A stretch of 64,000 bases of DNA from Serpula lacrymans var. lacrymans S7.9 (lineage: Eukaryota; Basidiomycota; Agaricomycetes; Boletales; Serpulaceae). Positions 1-10,616 of the stretch are shown piece after piece. The notes below the pieces were generated by a model. It did no database searches. It was given only the letters and a program-made list of their open reading frames with translations, and was not told the DNA's origin. The stretch covers positions 470,507-534,506 of the forward strand of contig NW_006763307.1 of assembly GCF_000218685.1 (NCBI RefSeq), read 5' to 3'. Numbering within the stretch: position 1 is the first letter of the stretch; every line of letters starts with the position of its first letter. A program made the position numbers and the translations under genes.

Positions 1-1
1 A

Positions 2-94
2 GACGAGGTCGTGTCGCCTTTTGTATTTATGGACGTCGCATGCCGACTAATTCTCGAGCTCGCTGGCGGCGCCGAGTAGAATTGCTGTTACCAC
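2..94 (+). CDS. Possible C-terminal end of a gene entering from the left edge
   Basis: One frame is open from base 2 to a TAG at 92-94. It encodes about 30 residues with a balanced composition (start DEVVSPFVFMDVACR, end ELAGGAE). The following 260 bases are AT-rich and look like a 3' untranslated region. No family can be named from so short a stretch, and chance is not excluded. Confidence 0.3.
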
Positions 95-357
95 TCACGG
101 ACCTGATAGTTGCTATCATCTAGATGTTTTCCTTGTCACATGTAATTGTATTATTTGTCTGTTCGGATCGTAAAGTGTTCATCTATTCTAACTAGAGTGT
201 TTTCTATGTTGTACTTTTTTGCCTCCCCCTTTCCACGTATGCAGCATCTTTATTCAATACGGCATTGATTTATTTAAGGAACTCTTTTCTCTTCCCCCTC
301 CAAAATATACATGATACCAGTGTTTGCAATTACATTTGAAAAAGTGCGAGTGCTCCG

Positions 358-1646
358 TTAGTTGTATTGTACTGGCGGGAAAATTCCAAGCACTTGGATC
401 GGTCCAGTCGTAGCTGCAGCGGTAGCAATATAGGACAACAATTTGTTTCCATTCTTGACGGTCACATACGCCCTCATATGGATAGTCGATCCTGGGTAGG
501 GAAACATCGCCATGGGTATGGGCGCCATGTGCTCAGCGAAGAAGCCTTTGTCGCCATTTATGCATTCGAAAGGAGTCCATATCATCGGGGGCAGTTCTAG
601 AGTAGTCTCGCGCCGGTCCACATAATTGAGCCTGTGCTTTGGTGCTAGGATGAATTGATGTTGCCTGAATTCGACTTGGGAGCGTAAAACGACGCTAGTG
701 ACTTCTGGTGGTGGATGGTGGTGGGGTTCTTGAGAGATTATTTCAATTTTCAAGGGGAAAGCATGTTGAGCTCTGTAGGGAGAACGAAAGAATCAATGTT
801 GTGTTCTTTTTCTTTTCGAAAGTAATTTTTACTTACAGATCAGAGGTGTCGTATATGGGAGCCATCATAGGTAGAGGATGCAGAGCTATTCTATACATCT
901 CGTGATCTTCGAGAGAGCCTATAACATTGCTTCCATGAGCGTCCATACCATACTGTGGGATAGAAAGTCTTGGGTTTTGATCGTCAATTGACTGTAGGGT
1001 GTCTAAATTAGTTGCGTTCGTCAGCGCAATTTTGGCATCGACATACTGGATAGTAAACATCAACGACCTCAGAAGGACGTGGCCGATCGTCCTCCAAGTC
1101 TGACACATCTTCTTGCGAATCAAACTCATCAGAGCCACTCGCGGCAGATTGTACAGAGTCATCATTGGATTCTGCGACGACGCCTCGAAAGTACGACGAA
1201 GCACTATAACGAACAGGCGTTTCCAGCCCTTGTTCAAATGTTGGATCACCGAGTGCATTATCCTCCAGAGCGGGAGTTGATTCTTCATGCTTTCGATTCG
1301 GTCCTCCAGTGACGCCTTCATCGCTTGAACAGTCTTTGATGGTACTGGCCTCGGTTGCGGTAGTGTGCCACACTGGAGCTGAATGCTGTATCCTTCGACG
1401 AGTGTGGGTCGTCAGACTATCCTCACAGCCGCTCTCGTTCAGAGATCGCTTCCTAGATATCGTATGTTGACTGGGTTCGGCGATCGCATACATATATCTG
1501 GATTTTGTGTCCGCTTGAGGTTCAACCGAAGAAAGTGGTGCATGATGAGATATGCATGGCTGTCTTGTCTCCCTGGCAAAGCTGTCACGGCCGATATCTT
1601 GGTTTGCAGAAGAGGAGGAAGAATCGGGGAAGGTCTGGGGTTCCAT
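358..1646 (-). CDS. Hypothetical three-exon protein, about 400 aa
   Basis: I do not recognise this protein. The reading frame starts at 1646. The first exon is Ser/Glu/Asp-rich and looks disordered, with a basic patch (HTRRRIQH), and reaches YYP at about 1047. An intron with clean signals follows (GTATGT donor near 1046, CTAAT branch-like site, TACAG acceptor near 992). Exon 2 continues from SIDDQNPR to TSDL. A second intron (GTAAGT donor near 836, CCTACAG acceptor near 775) leads into exon 3, which begins AQHAFPLKIEIISQEP and contains a His/Pro run (PHHHPPP), ending at 358. The exon 3 region looks folded (many aromatic residues). Splicing joins all three in frame, which supports a real gene. 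The acidic disordered N-terminus would fit a nuclear or regulatory protein, but that is only a guess. Confidence 0.55.
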
Positions 1647-2093
1647 TGCGCTTGGAAATGGTGGGAGAAGTGAGGAAAGTACAGACAGGTATAATAGCTG
1701 AGAGTTCAGGGTTCTTATACCTGACAGAAATCATGCCACATATGCCACCATAAAGCACGAAGCCACTGGTACTCTGACCACCCAAAACATACCTAGTAAT
1801 CGGTGGCTGTCTCACTTAAAGCGCTTCAGCTTCGTGTCGGCTAATCGGACGACTCCAAAGAATACCTAGAAAGCTCCCTGAACGAGAGGCTTGATTGATT
1901 TCTTTTATTGACATAATTGCTGATGTCTATGCCTTAAGAGATATCGAGCGCTTTTTTATGCAAAACAATGAGGGTGGATTACACGAATAGGACCCAAGTT
2001 GAAGAAACCTGTGAGTGACAGTGGCGGGGTCGGACTGGTCGGACTCGGAACTCCTTGCGTCGGAAGTATGTTTAATAACTGTTTATGACAGCT

Positions 2094-2120
2094 AGTACTA
2101 GTACCACCAGTACTAGTACT
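2094..2120. repeat. Perfect 11-bp inverted repeat built from GTACTAGTAC
   Basis: AGTACTAGTAC (2094-2104) and GTACTAGTACT (2110-2120) are exact reverse complements around a 5-base spacer (CACCA). Each arm also contains the palindrome GTACTAGTAC. It lies in non-coding sequence between the hypothetical gene and the DUF6533-like remnant. It could be a dimeric protein-binding site or a chance hairpin. Confidence 0.6.
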
Positions 2121-2469
2121 ACTTCAATCTATGTAACTTGAATGCTTTTGTCACTTCGGATACGTTACCTTCTCCCAATAGTCCCAGGTATGTGGATTTT
2201 ACCATCAACGCATCGCTATAGACGATGATCTTCTTTTGGCTCGCTTCTAGAAATTCTTCGAAACCCCTGGTACTTATCTGCATTTTGGACCAGATATTCC
2301 CGACGCAGTGCAGTGTTTTATTTTCTCAGCAGGCTATATGGCGATGAAATACTAGTAGCACATATGTTATAAAGGGTCCAATATTCCAAAGTCGTTAAAT
2401 CGAGATCGGTATATATAAGTGGTCTTGAGTGTAGTAACATGCACTGGTCGCATATAAATCCCTCATATC

Positions 2470-2910
2470 ATGACATCAGTAAGCTTGACAGTAGTATCCA
2501 ATCTTCAAACAGTGAAGGTATGACCCTTTGAATTGTTTCAATATTTGCCTATTTTTAAAGTATTTACACCTCAGTATTTCAAGGGTGCGCAAGGCTTTGC
2601 TTATATTATCTATTCCTGCTAATCACGTCCATTGCGTATGAAGTCGCCGGTGCAGCTCTACTGGTAGGTGTTTGTATTCAAAATTCCGCCCAGTGTGAAT
2701 AAGCTCATGCTTTTTCAAGGTCTCAGATTATTGCTTAACTTTTGGGTGTGATGTACGTTTGAGCTTTATGTTTTCTGTTTCTAGCTCTTATCCAATGCCG
2801 CAGATTCAATTCGTTAGATTCACGCCCTGGGCCTCGCCACGTATAATCTTCATGTTTGCTCGCTACCTCCCTTTCATCGCTGTATCGGCGGATCTTTACT
2901 GTGAGCGGTT
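2470..2910 (+). pseudogene. DUF6533-like membrane protein remnant
   Basis: A start at 2470 (MTSVSLTVVSNLQTVK) runs to a GTATGA donor at 2518. After a CTCAG acceptor the next exon (2575-2663) reads YFKGAQGFAYIIYS and then, in a different frame, LLITSIAYEVAGAALL up to a GTAGGT donor. A third exon reads TPWASPRIIFMFARYLPF and a further dozen residues to about 2909. The order tyrosine-rich helix, E-V, W, then (F)xxxRYLPF matches the N-terminal DUF6533 domain of Agaricomycete seven-helix-like membrane proteins. The frame change at about 2621-2624 looks like a one-base loss. No convincing downstream exons were found, so I call it a decayed copy. Alternative: a live gene with unusual splicing. Confidence 0.42.
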
Positions 2911-4862
2911 TCTCTTATAGCTAGAGCATATATAACCTCATATGAGATGCAGTTTCTTTAGCACCCCACATAGATCTAGATATGGTTAGCAATACGATTC
3001 TAGACTATCTGCCAGTCTGATGCGTTGCATAGTGTCTGCCACTTTACAAGACCATTGCGTGTTCGTGGCCACTAGTATCATTTCTATATCGTATCGGGTT
3101 CTGATTGACTCTGATGCAGGGCTCAACATACTGAGTATACTTGCAGCTGAAGGTTCGGAATTGTTCTTTGTGTCTATCCTGACCCTAACCGTATTGTTAA
3201 ATAGGTCTTCTTGTTCTTCGTACTTATGTTTTATGGGAACGTAACCGAAGGATATTCATGATACTTTTCGTACTTTACTCGGTAGATATTTCGATTTTAA
3301 AAACGACGTCGAACTGACACGCACGCTCTGCTGTGGCGTTTAAGATCCTTTTTATTTCGGGCTGTATAACGCCTACAGTGGGCACACTCTCGTATAGCTG
3401 TAAGGCGCCACCTTAAGCTCTTGCTTTTTATGAAGCTAATCAACTAAACTCCAGTCATATCGCCACCATATCCATCTATGACAGGTTGCTATCAAGCAAC
3501 GGCAAATCGTTTGGAAGCTGTAGAGTTCGCAGGTCTGGCAATATTTGAGCTGTGTAAGTCCTGAACCTGATGGCATGCCTATTCTTGACTGAACCATTGG
3601 ACATCTCAGCTATACTTGGTCTCAATCTCTGTCGAAGGGATTTCGTACGATCCTTCAAGAGTCAACTGGCGCATACCCTATACCAGGACAATATATTATA
3701 TGTAATCTCCTTATTTAGTGAGTGGCCCCCGTTGCGCTTGTCAGGATACTTATGGACTCCATTAAAGCCATTTCTACGGCAAACATTGTCATATGTGTTC
3801 TTCCGGTGAGTAACGCGCAACTTCAGTATATTTTTAAATAATCGAACTTACTCTGTTTCTGCATATCAGACGGAATGGAACCAATTACTGGACATGTGAC
3901 GCGCATTCTCTTTCGGGATGTAGCGTAGATTATACTGATACGCTGTTCCGACAGATTACAAGGAGTCTTGCATAGCATACTTGCATCGCGGATTTGGTTC
4001 AATTTGCTGGGAAAAGATAGTACGAATATTACACTTCCTTATGGAGGAACTAACGAAACACTGGCGTTTTCTACTATATCGTTTGCATAGCAATGACTCA
4101 ATGGTATGTTTACATTTCCCCTATCCCATCAGATTCAATCAACATGCAAGTCATTTTCCCTCATACTTTGATTTTGGATATAGGTTGAGCCACTGTTATC
4201 AACTTTATGAAAATGCCCATTGTTGAAGTTGCTGTCTAAAATCAAAACATCTAAAAGATGGTACCGGGTTACTCCGTTGCTTTTATAAGAAAGGATGAAC
4301 AGTTGTGTGTGTAGGTACAGTACGCAGTGATCCAAGCCAGGACAAGAGTCGTGCGCACAACTGGTGCACTGACGGTCCCGGGGGTAGGTATTAATCTAGC
4401 CAAAGTACGTCGTTTACGTCTGATGAAAACATAAATTCGCGTTGAGACCTGAAGGACATTATCGCCATCGGCATACTACCTTCCAAAGCAAGATCAGATG
4501 GAAGGCACTTGATTCGTGTTTGTGATCCATCGGTCATGAGTCAGTATAGCGACGCCATTAACCAGTAGCAGGCTACGGCCTTTTCAAATAACTTTGACAA
4601 CCGCAGGCACACGGATGGTCATCCGAGGCACCTCTGGAGATGCATCTCGTATACCAAGAAATTATGGAAAGCCGGACAGTCGCGGTTCATATGTCGCTCC
4701 AACTTTCTCTAACCGAGACTAGGACCTCGACCACTAGTATCTCCAAACACGTCGATTTATCTTCCGTACAATTTAATACTCCTTGTACTTGTCGTCATAA
4801 TGAAGCATAAGGCATATTGCATATTTAACATGGACATGTACATAGAAGAAACCTATATGACA
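2911..4862. other. No supportable gene
   Basis: Short frames occur on both strands (longest about 80 codons) with no domain, no consistent splice chain and stop-rich flanks. Pieces such as 3020-3244 and 3570-3809 (plus) could be worn exons of the DUF6533-like remnant, but I cannot show this. Confidence 0.5.
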
Positions 4863-4878
4863 TTAAACAGCCGCTTCA

Positions 4879-4945
4879 CCCTCGAGCTCATCACCCTCCT
4901 CAGCATCACCCTCCTCAGCATCACCCTCTTCAGCATTACCCTCGA
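4879..4945 (-). repeat. Short tandem repeat encoding an acidic tail
   Basis: About four units of a 15-base repeat (core ATCACCCTCCTCAGC on plus) lie at the 3' end of the alpha-kinase frame. On the minus strand they read as repeated EEGDA. The array is flanked on both sides by CCTCGAGCTC, so the tail begins and ends with ELEG. Confidence 0.7.
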
Positions 4946-6225
4946 GCTCGTTTGTTTCATCACCCTGAGGCACCAGGACATGAAGACCAAACCATCTGCA
5001 ATATTTATTACAGGCATGTTCGTGCTCAAATGAAAGCACAGCTGATTGCACATTTCCTTCTCCGAACATATCATTATTGAAACCGACTTTGTCGCTAGAC
5101 TCGAAGAATATATCATTAGCAACCGCAGAAAAAGACCTTGAAAGACACATACGGATTAGTCATGATTTGCGGGTCTGACAGAAGACTTCTACTCCCTGAA
5201 ACAAAGTTACAGTATGACCAGTATCAGTCCTGAATGTACTTACCTTGAAAATCTGAGATATAAACGGCTTTCCCTGTCTTCTCATACTGTACATGTTGTG
5301 TAAATTACAAGAATTCGGCCAACTCATACCTATCCTCACCTTTCTCCAGCATGGGAGCCGCATCAGAATTATGAATATACTTGATGAATTCTCCATCTTG
5401 ATGTTCATTTATCTTTTCCTCTAGAAGATAAACAGCTCTGATCGATGTCTGGGAATGAGCCGGGCCTTTTTTGTGGAGCCCTGTGTGTGCAATGGCTACT
5501 CCAGCCCTAACAAATAGTACCCGAGGAATGTTGAAGGAGGGTGAGGATAACGATGATTTCAGAGTGCTGTCAATGAATGCATAGGTCATTGACATGAGTG
5601 ACTGCGCCCAATATAAGATGTTGGCCTCCATTTCGATCTTGTTTAACTCCTCAGTTGCCGAGTAACGACCAACTGCAAATTCTTTTTTATCCTCATCCAT
5701 CAAGAATTGTGCACCGGTTCCAAAACATGATTTCCCCTGTTTGCCAACCATGATTTTGTGATATAAACGCTTCACAGCTACTTCTTCTGGGCTATTGTGG
5801 CCCAAGCCATTGTTAACAGATCCGAAAAGTGTTAACCACCCCGCATGTGTTGTTTTGAAGGACCCGAATCCCATAGACTCTTTTAACGATACATCTAGTG
5901 CACCACGAATACAATTCTTTGGGTGTAGATGAAAACGCTGATTGTTGTCATCCTCTAATAGTTCATCAATGAAAGTATTGGGGACTGGGTAGAAGTTGAT
6001 ATTTTCTGATAGCAGTGACACTGATGATACTATTAGTATCTTGATCTTTAAATCATGAAATATGTGCTCACTGTTGATGGAGGAAGCAGTTGTCTCTGAT
6101 CCGCCGAGGACAAGAGCCTTTTGCATGCACATGTGATCAGGTGAGTGAAACTCCCTTCTATCGCGCTTTGATGGAGGTGTTTGTGGGTTTGTAGGAGATG
6201 ATGACTACATAAGCATGAACACCTA

Positions 6226-6572
6226 ATAAAACTAAGTGAAACTCAGCTGCTGCTCGAGAGGCTATAGAAATGACTTTATTATTTACCTAAGTGAAACTAC
6301 AATAGATGTTAGTTTAAGGTGATCTCTAATAAATGTAATGTAACATACCTCAGCCGCTGCCCGAGAGGCTATAGAAACGACTGAGGTATTCCTATACTAA
6401 ACCCCCTACTACTTATAGTTGGAGGTGCTACTCGCTACAGTATAATGACTCCTAGGAGTACAATTGTGCTCCTAGGAGAACAATGGTTACTCCATGGAGT
6501 GGTGGCTATGCTCCATGGAGAACAATGGCTGCTTTGGCAGAGACCGGGTTTATCCGATTTTGTCAACACCGT
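6226..6572. repeat. Repeat X, uninterrupted copy (unclassified, about 345 bp)
   Basis: This stretch recurs at 13783-13874 (left part) and at 26330-26358 plus 32532-32966 (right part). It has two related blocks, each with CTCAGC(T/C)GCTGC...GAGGCTATAGAAA.GACT, at about 6241 and 6350. Then follow a block starting CTGAGGTATTCCTATAC, a cluster of palindromes and an end near GTTTTGTCA. No coding capacity is seen. The junction GATGTTAGTTTAAGG at about 6305-6319 is the empty site for the large TIR element at 13875-26329. It could be a non-autonomous element or an LTR-type fragment; its termini are estimates from where copies stop matching. Confidence 0.7.
6449..6520. repeat. Four 10-bp perfect palindromes at about 21-bp spacing
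   Basis: CTCCTAGGAG occurs at 6449-6458 and 6469-6478, and CTCCATGGAG at 6490-6499 and 6511-6520. Starts are 20, 21 and 21 bases apart, i.e. about two DNA turns. A decayed version is present in the X copy at about 32646-32915, where a solo LTR splits it. The regular spacing looks like a binding array or a cruciform-prone segment. Confidence 0.75.
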
Positions 6573-7811
6573 CAGTGGGAATAACACATAAACTTTAAAC
6601 CATACATACAGTGTTCTTTCGCTGTCTCTTTGGTGCAGGCAAATGTGTTGGACCCAATCTCTCATCAAAATTGTTTGCCGCCTCAAGATCTTGTATATTT
6701 TCCACAACTCTAGCGAAAAGCAGGGTCATCAGAAGACAAAATGCAAATTATACCAATAACTCACTGCCATGACCCAGCCTCAGGTGGTTTGTGTTGAGTC
6801 TTTCCAGCTGCACTTGACCCTTTCCATTGGGTTGGAATCTGATGTGTTTTTCTAAGGTACTGGGCTGGTTTTGATGGTTGGTGTTGCATTGGGATTGCAG
6901 ACCCAGTGTTTGGGGCCTGCAGTGGGAAGTTGGTGTCTGTCGCAGCATTATTAGATGCTATATTCTGTGGTTTTTATGTCAGTAGTCATGCATATATTAA
7001 TATGATAAATGTACCTCTATCTCCTCTGTGAAGTCAAGCCATCATTCCCATTCCCTCAACTTCACAACCACCGCCAACTTAAATGCCTTTGCTGGCTTTT
7101 TGAACACTTGAGTACCAATTGTACCAATTGTACCACCACTTTTCACCTTTGCATCCACCAAGCATTGCTCGTAGAAGTAAGGCCTGTCTGAGGGGTAGTC
7201 TCCTAAATCCAGCCATGAATTTCCTATAGTTTTTCGCACAACCATTTGATCCCACTGCCAGTCAAACCCTGGACAGACTTCGAGAAATTGAGGTTGAAGT
7301 TTTTGTCTGGCCTTCATACTGACTTGCACAACTGTGGCCATGGCATCCAACGTAAAACCTTCACAGATGTTCATTACCATGCCTTTTGGTTTGCCTGCAT
7401 CTTCATGCATGCCTATTACCTCAACCAGAACCTCTTCTGACACTGCATAACTCCGCTTGGCAAACTGCGATACATCATATTTATGATATAGATGATTAAC
7501 AGTGTATCCTAAAGACCCAGGAAACAACTGTTCAGCATCTCGGCCCCGAGGATCATTGTGTGTAAGCTGGGGATTGACATAGGCATTAGAAAGTTGTGGG
7601 TTTACAAGCATGTTCTCTTGGTATTGTGTGCTCCACCCCTTTGGTACGTTGACATTTGGCCTGGGAGGTCCATATGTATGAGCCCGCATTTCAGCCTGAG
7701 AGTTGTCTATTGGACGTAATTAGTACTTATATATTGTCTTATAATATTGATTAACTTAGTACCTGGAACAAAGAGAGGCACTATGGATAAAGGTGTCAAG
7801 CTGGTCGACAT

Positions 7812-8156
7812 TGTTACAATTGACATACCAGCACCTACTTACGCTTCACTTTTGTACTTCTACTTTTATTTTCCAAGTCACATGACCAGTCATGTGACAT
7901 ATCACCTGACCAGTGTCTAGACTCATCATGTGACCGGTCACATGCTAGACATTGGACTTTGAACTTTATTTACAACTGTACAGTACCTCATGTATTTTAG
8001 TATATATACAAGAGCAATACATGGGGAAGGACTCAGCGAGTCCTCCTGTTGTCTAGCACAACTAACTCACTGCAGCCTAAGGGGTAACCACTCCCCATCA
8101 TCTTCTTTATAGTGTGTTCCTGTGTGCGCCAGAGTAAATAACTCTTGGTTGTTACA
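7812..8156 (+). mobile_element. Solo LTR, Gypsy family related to the element at 26359-32531
   Basis: It starts TGTTAC and ends GTTACA, and is flanked by the exact 5-base duplication GACAT (7807-7811 and 8157-8161). Its right part (AGTGTGTTCCTGTGTGCGCC, CTCTTGGTTGTTACA) is the reverse complement of the plus-strand LTR ends at 26359 and 32114, so it is a relative in the opposite orientation to that element. The internal region has been lost, presumably by LTR-LTR recombination. It interrupts an exon of the alpha-kinase gene. Confidence 0.88.
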
Positions 8157-9309
8157 GACATTGGTGTAACACATATTGAGGAACCTAAGGCCATGGGAAA
8201 TGAGTTAAAAACAAAGAGAAAAAAATAGGAACACACCGTCACGCTGGGCTATATTAACTGCACAGTTTATACTGGCAGGATCAAGGGATCCAAACTGACC
8301 AGAAGAACTGGCATTTAAAGTAGCCTGTGGTTGAACAGGGCCAGTGAGAGTGTTGATGCTGCCAACAAGGGGCTCAGATTCGCTTGAGGACCAGGCGGAG
8401 GATGGTAAAGAAGATGGGAGAGTGGATACAACATCTCTTTTGGTAGGCTGTTTAGTCCCATTGTCAGCTAATGAGGAGAATAGGACCTTGGTTGGCCCCC
8501 CACGGCGAGTGCCTAGTATATAGTTTAGAGTTTGACACCCTACAATGTAATAGGACTTACTGGGGCGGACAGAGGTGTTGAGCTTCTTTGTGTAGTGAGT
8601 ATAACATGACCCACACACATATTTGCCGGCCTTTGCACTATTGTGACTGAGGACATAGTGGCTGGCAACTTCAATTGTCATCCCACAGGCTTGTCGCTCG
8701 CATTTTGAGGCCTGTAGAGCTCGGATGTCTTCGGTAAACTGAGTTACGACTTCAAGTTCTTCAAGTTCTTGCATTTTGTGGTATGGATTGTGGTTCGAAT
8801 AAATGCCTGCTCCAGGTAATAAGCAAGGTGCAAGATAATTGCATGTATAAGAGACTCACTGTAGATCCTCAGAGGCGCCAGACCCAACTGAGCTAAAATG
8901 TCTGGAGGCCACAAGCCACAAAAGCGCGTGGTATGATATCAGAAATTTTAATCATGATGCTGGAGACGGCAGCTCACCTTTGAGAATTACCATCAAATAT
9001 TGATCTGGCAAAGGTTGCAAACCTGGCAATGTCCGTATATATGAATTTTAATCTGCACAAAATCAGTCAACTTCAAGATTGAAGCAGCTGAGAAGGCGAA
9101 GCATGTGGGAGAAAGTTAGTTTGCATCTATGAAATAAATGTGACTCACTGCTACCTGCCCCACCCCACATTGGCTTGTCCCTTTAACAATACACTGTCAC
9201 CTTCCACCTTCATTCCCAATTATCAGTTCTTCACAAGATGGCTAGGACTGGTTTAGTGAACCAAAACAAGCCCAACCGTTAGTGCTAATGTTTTTGTTGA
9301 TTTGGGATA

Positions 9310-10616
9310 ATGATCTCACCACCAATGTTTTATACAGCACCAATAGAAACGATTAAAGAGATCATATTACACTACTGGAAGATGAAGAAGAACGACAAAG
9401 AGATTTTAGATCTTATCCTCAAAAAAATTGACCGAAGTAAATTTGGTCTGGAACAGGAAGGTACGTAGTATGTGTTAGAACCACTTGGACCATAGATATT
9501 GAAACAACTCAAACTCACCTAGCCATGCCTCTCGTCACTCAAAGTGACCCTGGATCTGAGAATTATGGAATTGCCAATGCCCACACCATGCTACGACAAA
9601 TGCACGACCCAGCACTAATGGGAACTCTTCAGCACAGGTGGATGCGAATCAAGAAAAATATAAAACTAGAAATTGCATGGTCTCAACTGCGCCGCCGATT
9701 CATACTAGGATTTGAAGATATATTGGACAAGGGTGTTGTGAATAACTGGTATGATGCTGATATTGATCTCCAGCGGTAAGCATGATTCTTCATTCAAAAC
9801 TTAATCAGCTGAATATCAAAATTTAGTATGGTTTTTCACTGGGTTTTCATCCCATGGCTCCAATGTGAATTAGACAGCTATTGTGACCGTGTCAACAACA
9901 CACAGAAGCGAGCCGATAAGAACAAAATACTACCACATGGTGTTCCCAACCACATCTTTGAAACACCTGAGGACTTTGGTGCATATGATTGTAAGGTGAT
10001 AGTATTCTAAGGAATTATTGCCAAAGGATTTCCTAATACTTTCTGCAGGTCATAGTGAGCCCAGATGCAGTTGAGCATGTACGCAATCTGTATGCACCAA
10101 AAGATCATGCAGTCTTTGAACTTGTACCTGTGAAGTTTTCAGCGTTGGCTGAGATTTTTTACAATGGGATGGGACATCCAGCCGTAGAGAGAGAGACAGT
10201 CTGGCCTATTTACTGTGCATTACTGTGCCAGTTTGAACAATATAAAGACAATGCAGCACAGGATGAATGGTTGCAAGATTTAGCAAGATTGCAAGACATT
10301 ACAACCAAGGATGTGGCCAAAATTGTTCTTCTTGATGGTATGGACGAGCTGCCCAATGGGATGGACAAGCCTCGCCCAGATGGCTCGTATTATATGGGTG
10401 GCGTGAACAAAGGACATGGCCCAGGTATGTCGTGCAAGTACATGTGAGAATGATTGCAATATAACACTTACCATTACAGTCCGCAACTTCGAGGATGACG
10501 GCGAGCAGTCAAGTAATCATGGTGAGAGCTATAGAGATTTACTTGAAGATGGTCAGCTTGTGGCAAGTTTCTCGTCAGAAAATGAGATGGAGTCTGAATC
10601 TGTAGTAGATGAGTAG
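9310..10616 (+). pseudogene. Integrase-core transposase, internally deleted
   Basis: Exon 1 (9310-9460, about 50 codons) includes HYWKMKKNDKEILDLIL, the helical N-terminus typical of a large Agaricomycete family of DDE integrase-core proteins (I recall it as rva_4-like). A GTACGT donor follows. The next exon (from about 9523) begins MPLVTQSDPGSEN, already the middle of the catalytic domain with the second Asp, and continues WYDADIDLQR, VFHWVFIPWLQ, RVNNTQKRADKNKILPHG (9828-10010), then an exon to about 10422 and a last exon ending DEMESESVVDE-like acidic sequence at 10616. Complete members have some 200 residues between these parts, including the first catalytic Asp, which are absent here. 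So this is a deletion derivative. The remaining frame is open across clean introns, so it may still be transcribed. Upstream, 8775-9309 shows no gene. Confidence 0.65.

Larger units (their letters stand above)
4863..8774 (-). pseudogene. Alpha-kinase (atypical protein kinase), disrupted
   Basis: This is a multi-exon gene read from 8774 to 4863. The N-terminal exon (8774 to about 8233) has paired Cys residues (KCERQAC, then CGSC) suggesting a zinc-binding module and a Ser/Pro-rich linker. The middle exons (7689-7042, pieces near 6945-6748 and 6690-6600) lead to the kinase domain (6132-4980). There the frame shows VAVKRLY (likely ATP-binding Lys), IHNSDAAPML, TQHVQYEKTGKA, SDFQ, LLSDPQIMT and the closing FGEGN...H.CN.YCRWF motif with the zinc ligands typical of alpha-kinases. 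The tail is a repeated acidic stretch. Family members phosphorylate Ser/Thr in helical substrates and are expanded in mushrooms. Two lesions argue against function: an in-frame TAA at 5305-5307 inside the kinase domain (between AEFL and FTQHVQ), and a 345-bp solo LTR (7812-8156) splitting an exon between CVTPM and STSLTP. Repeat X (6226-6572) lies in another intron or gap. A live gene would need both to be spliced out. Confidence 0.75.

Noticed and set aside
4879..4945. CRISPR-like array
   Set aside because: The repeat is a short in-frame tandem repeat without spacers, in a eukaryotic coding region.
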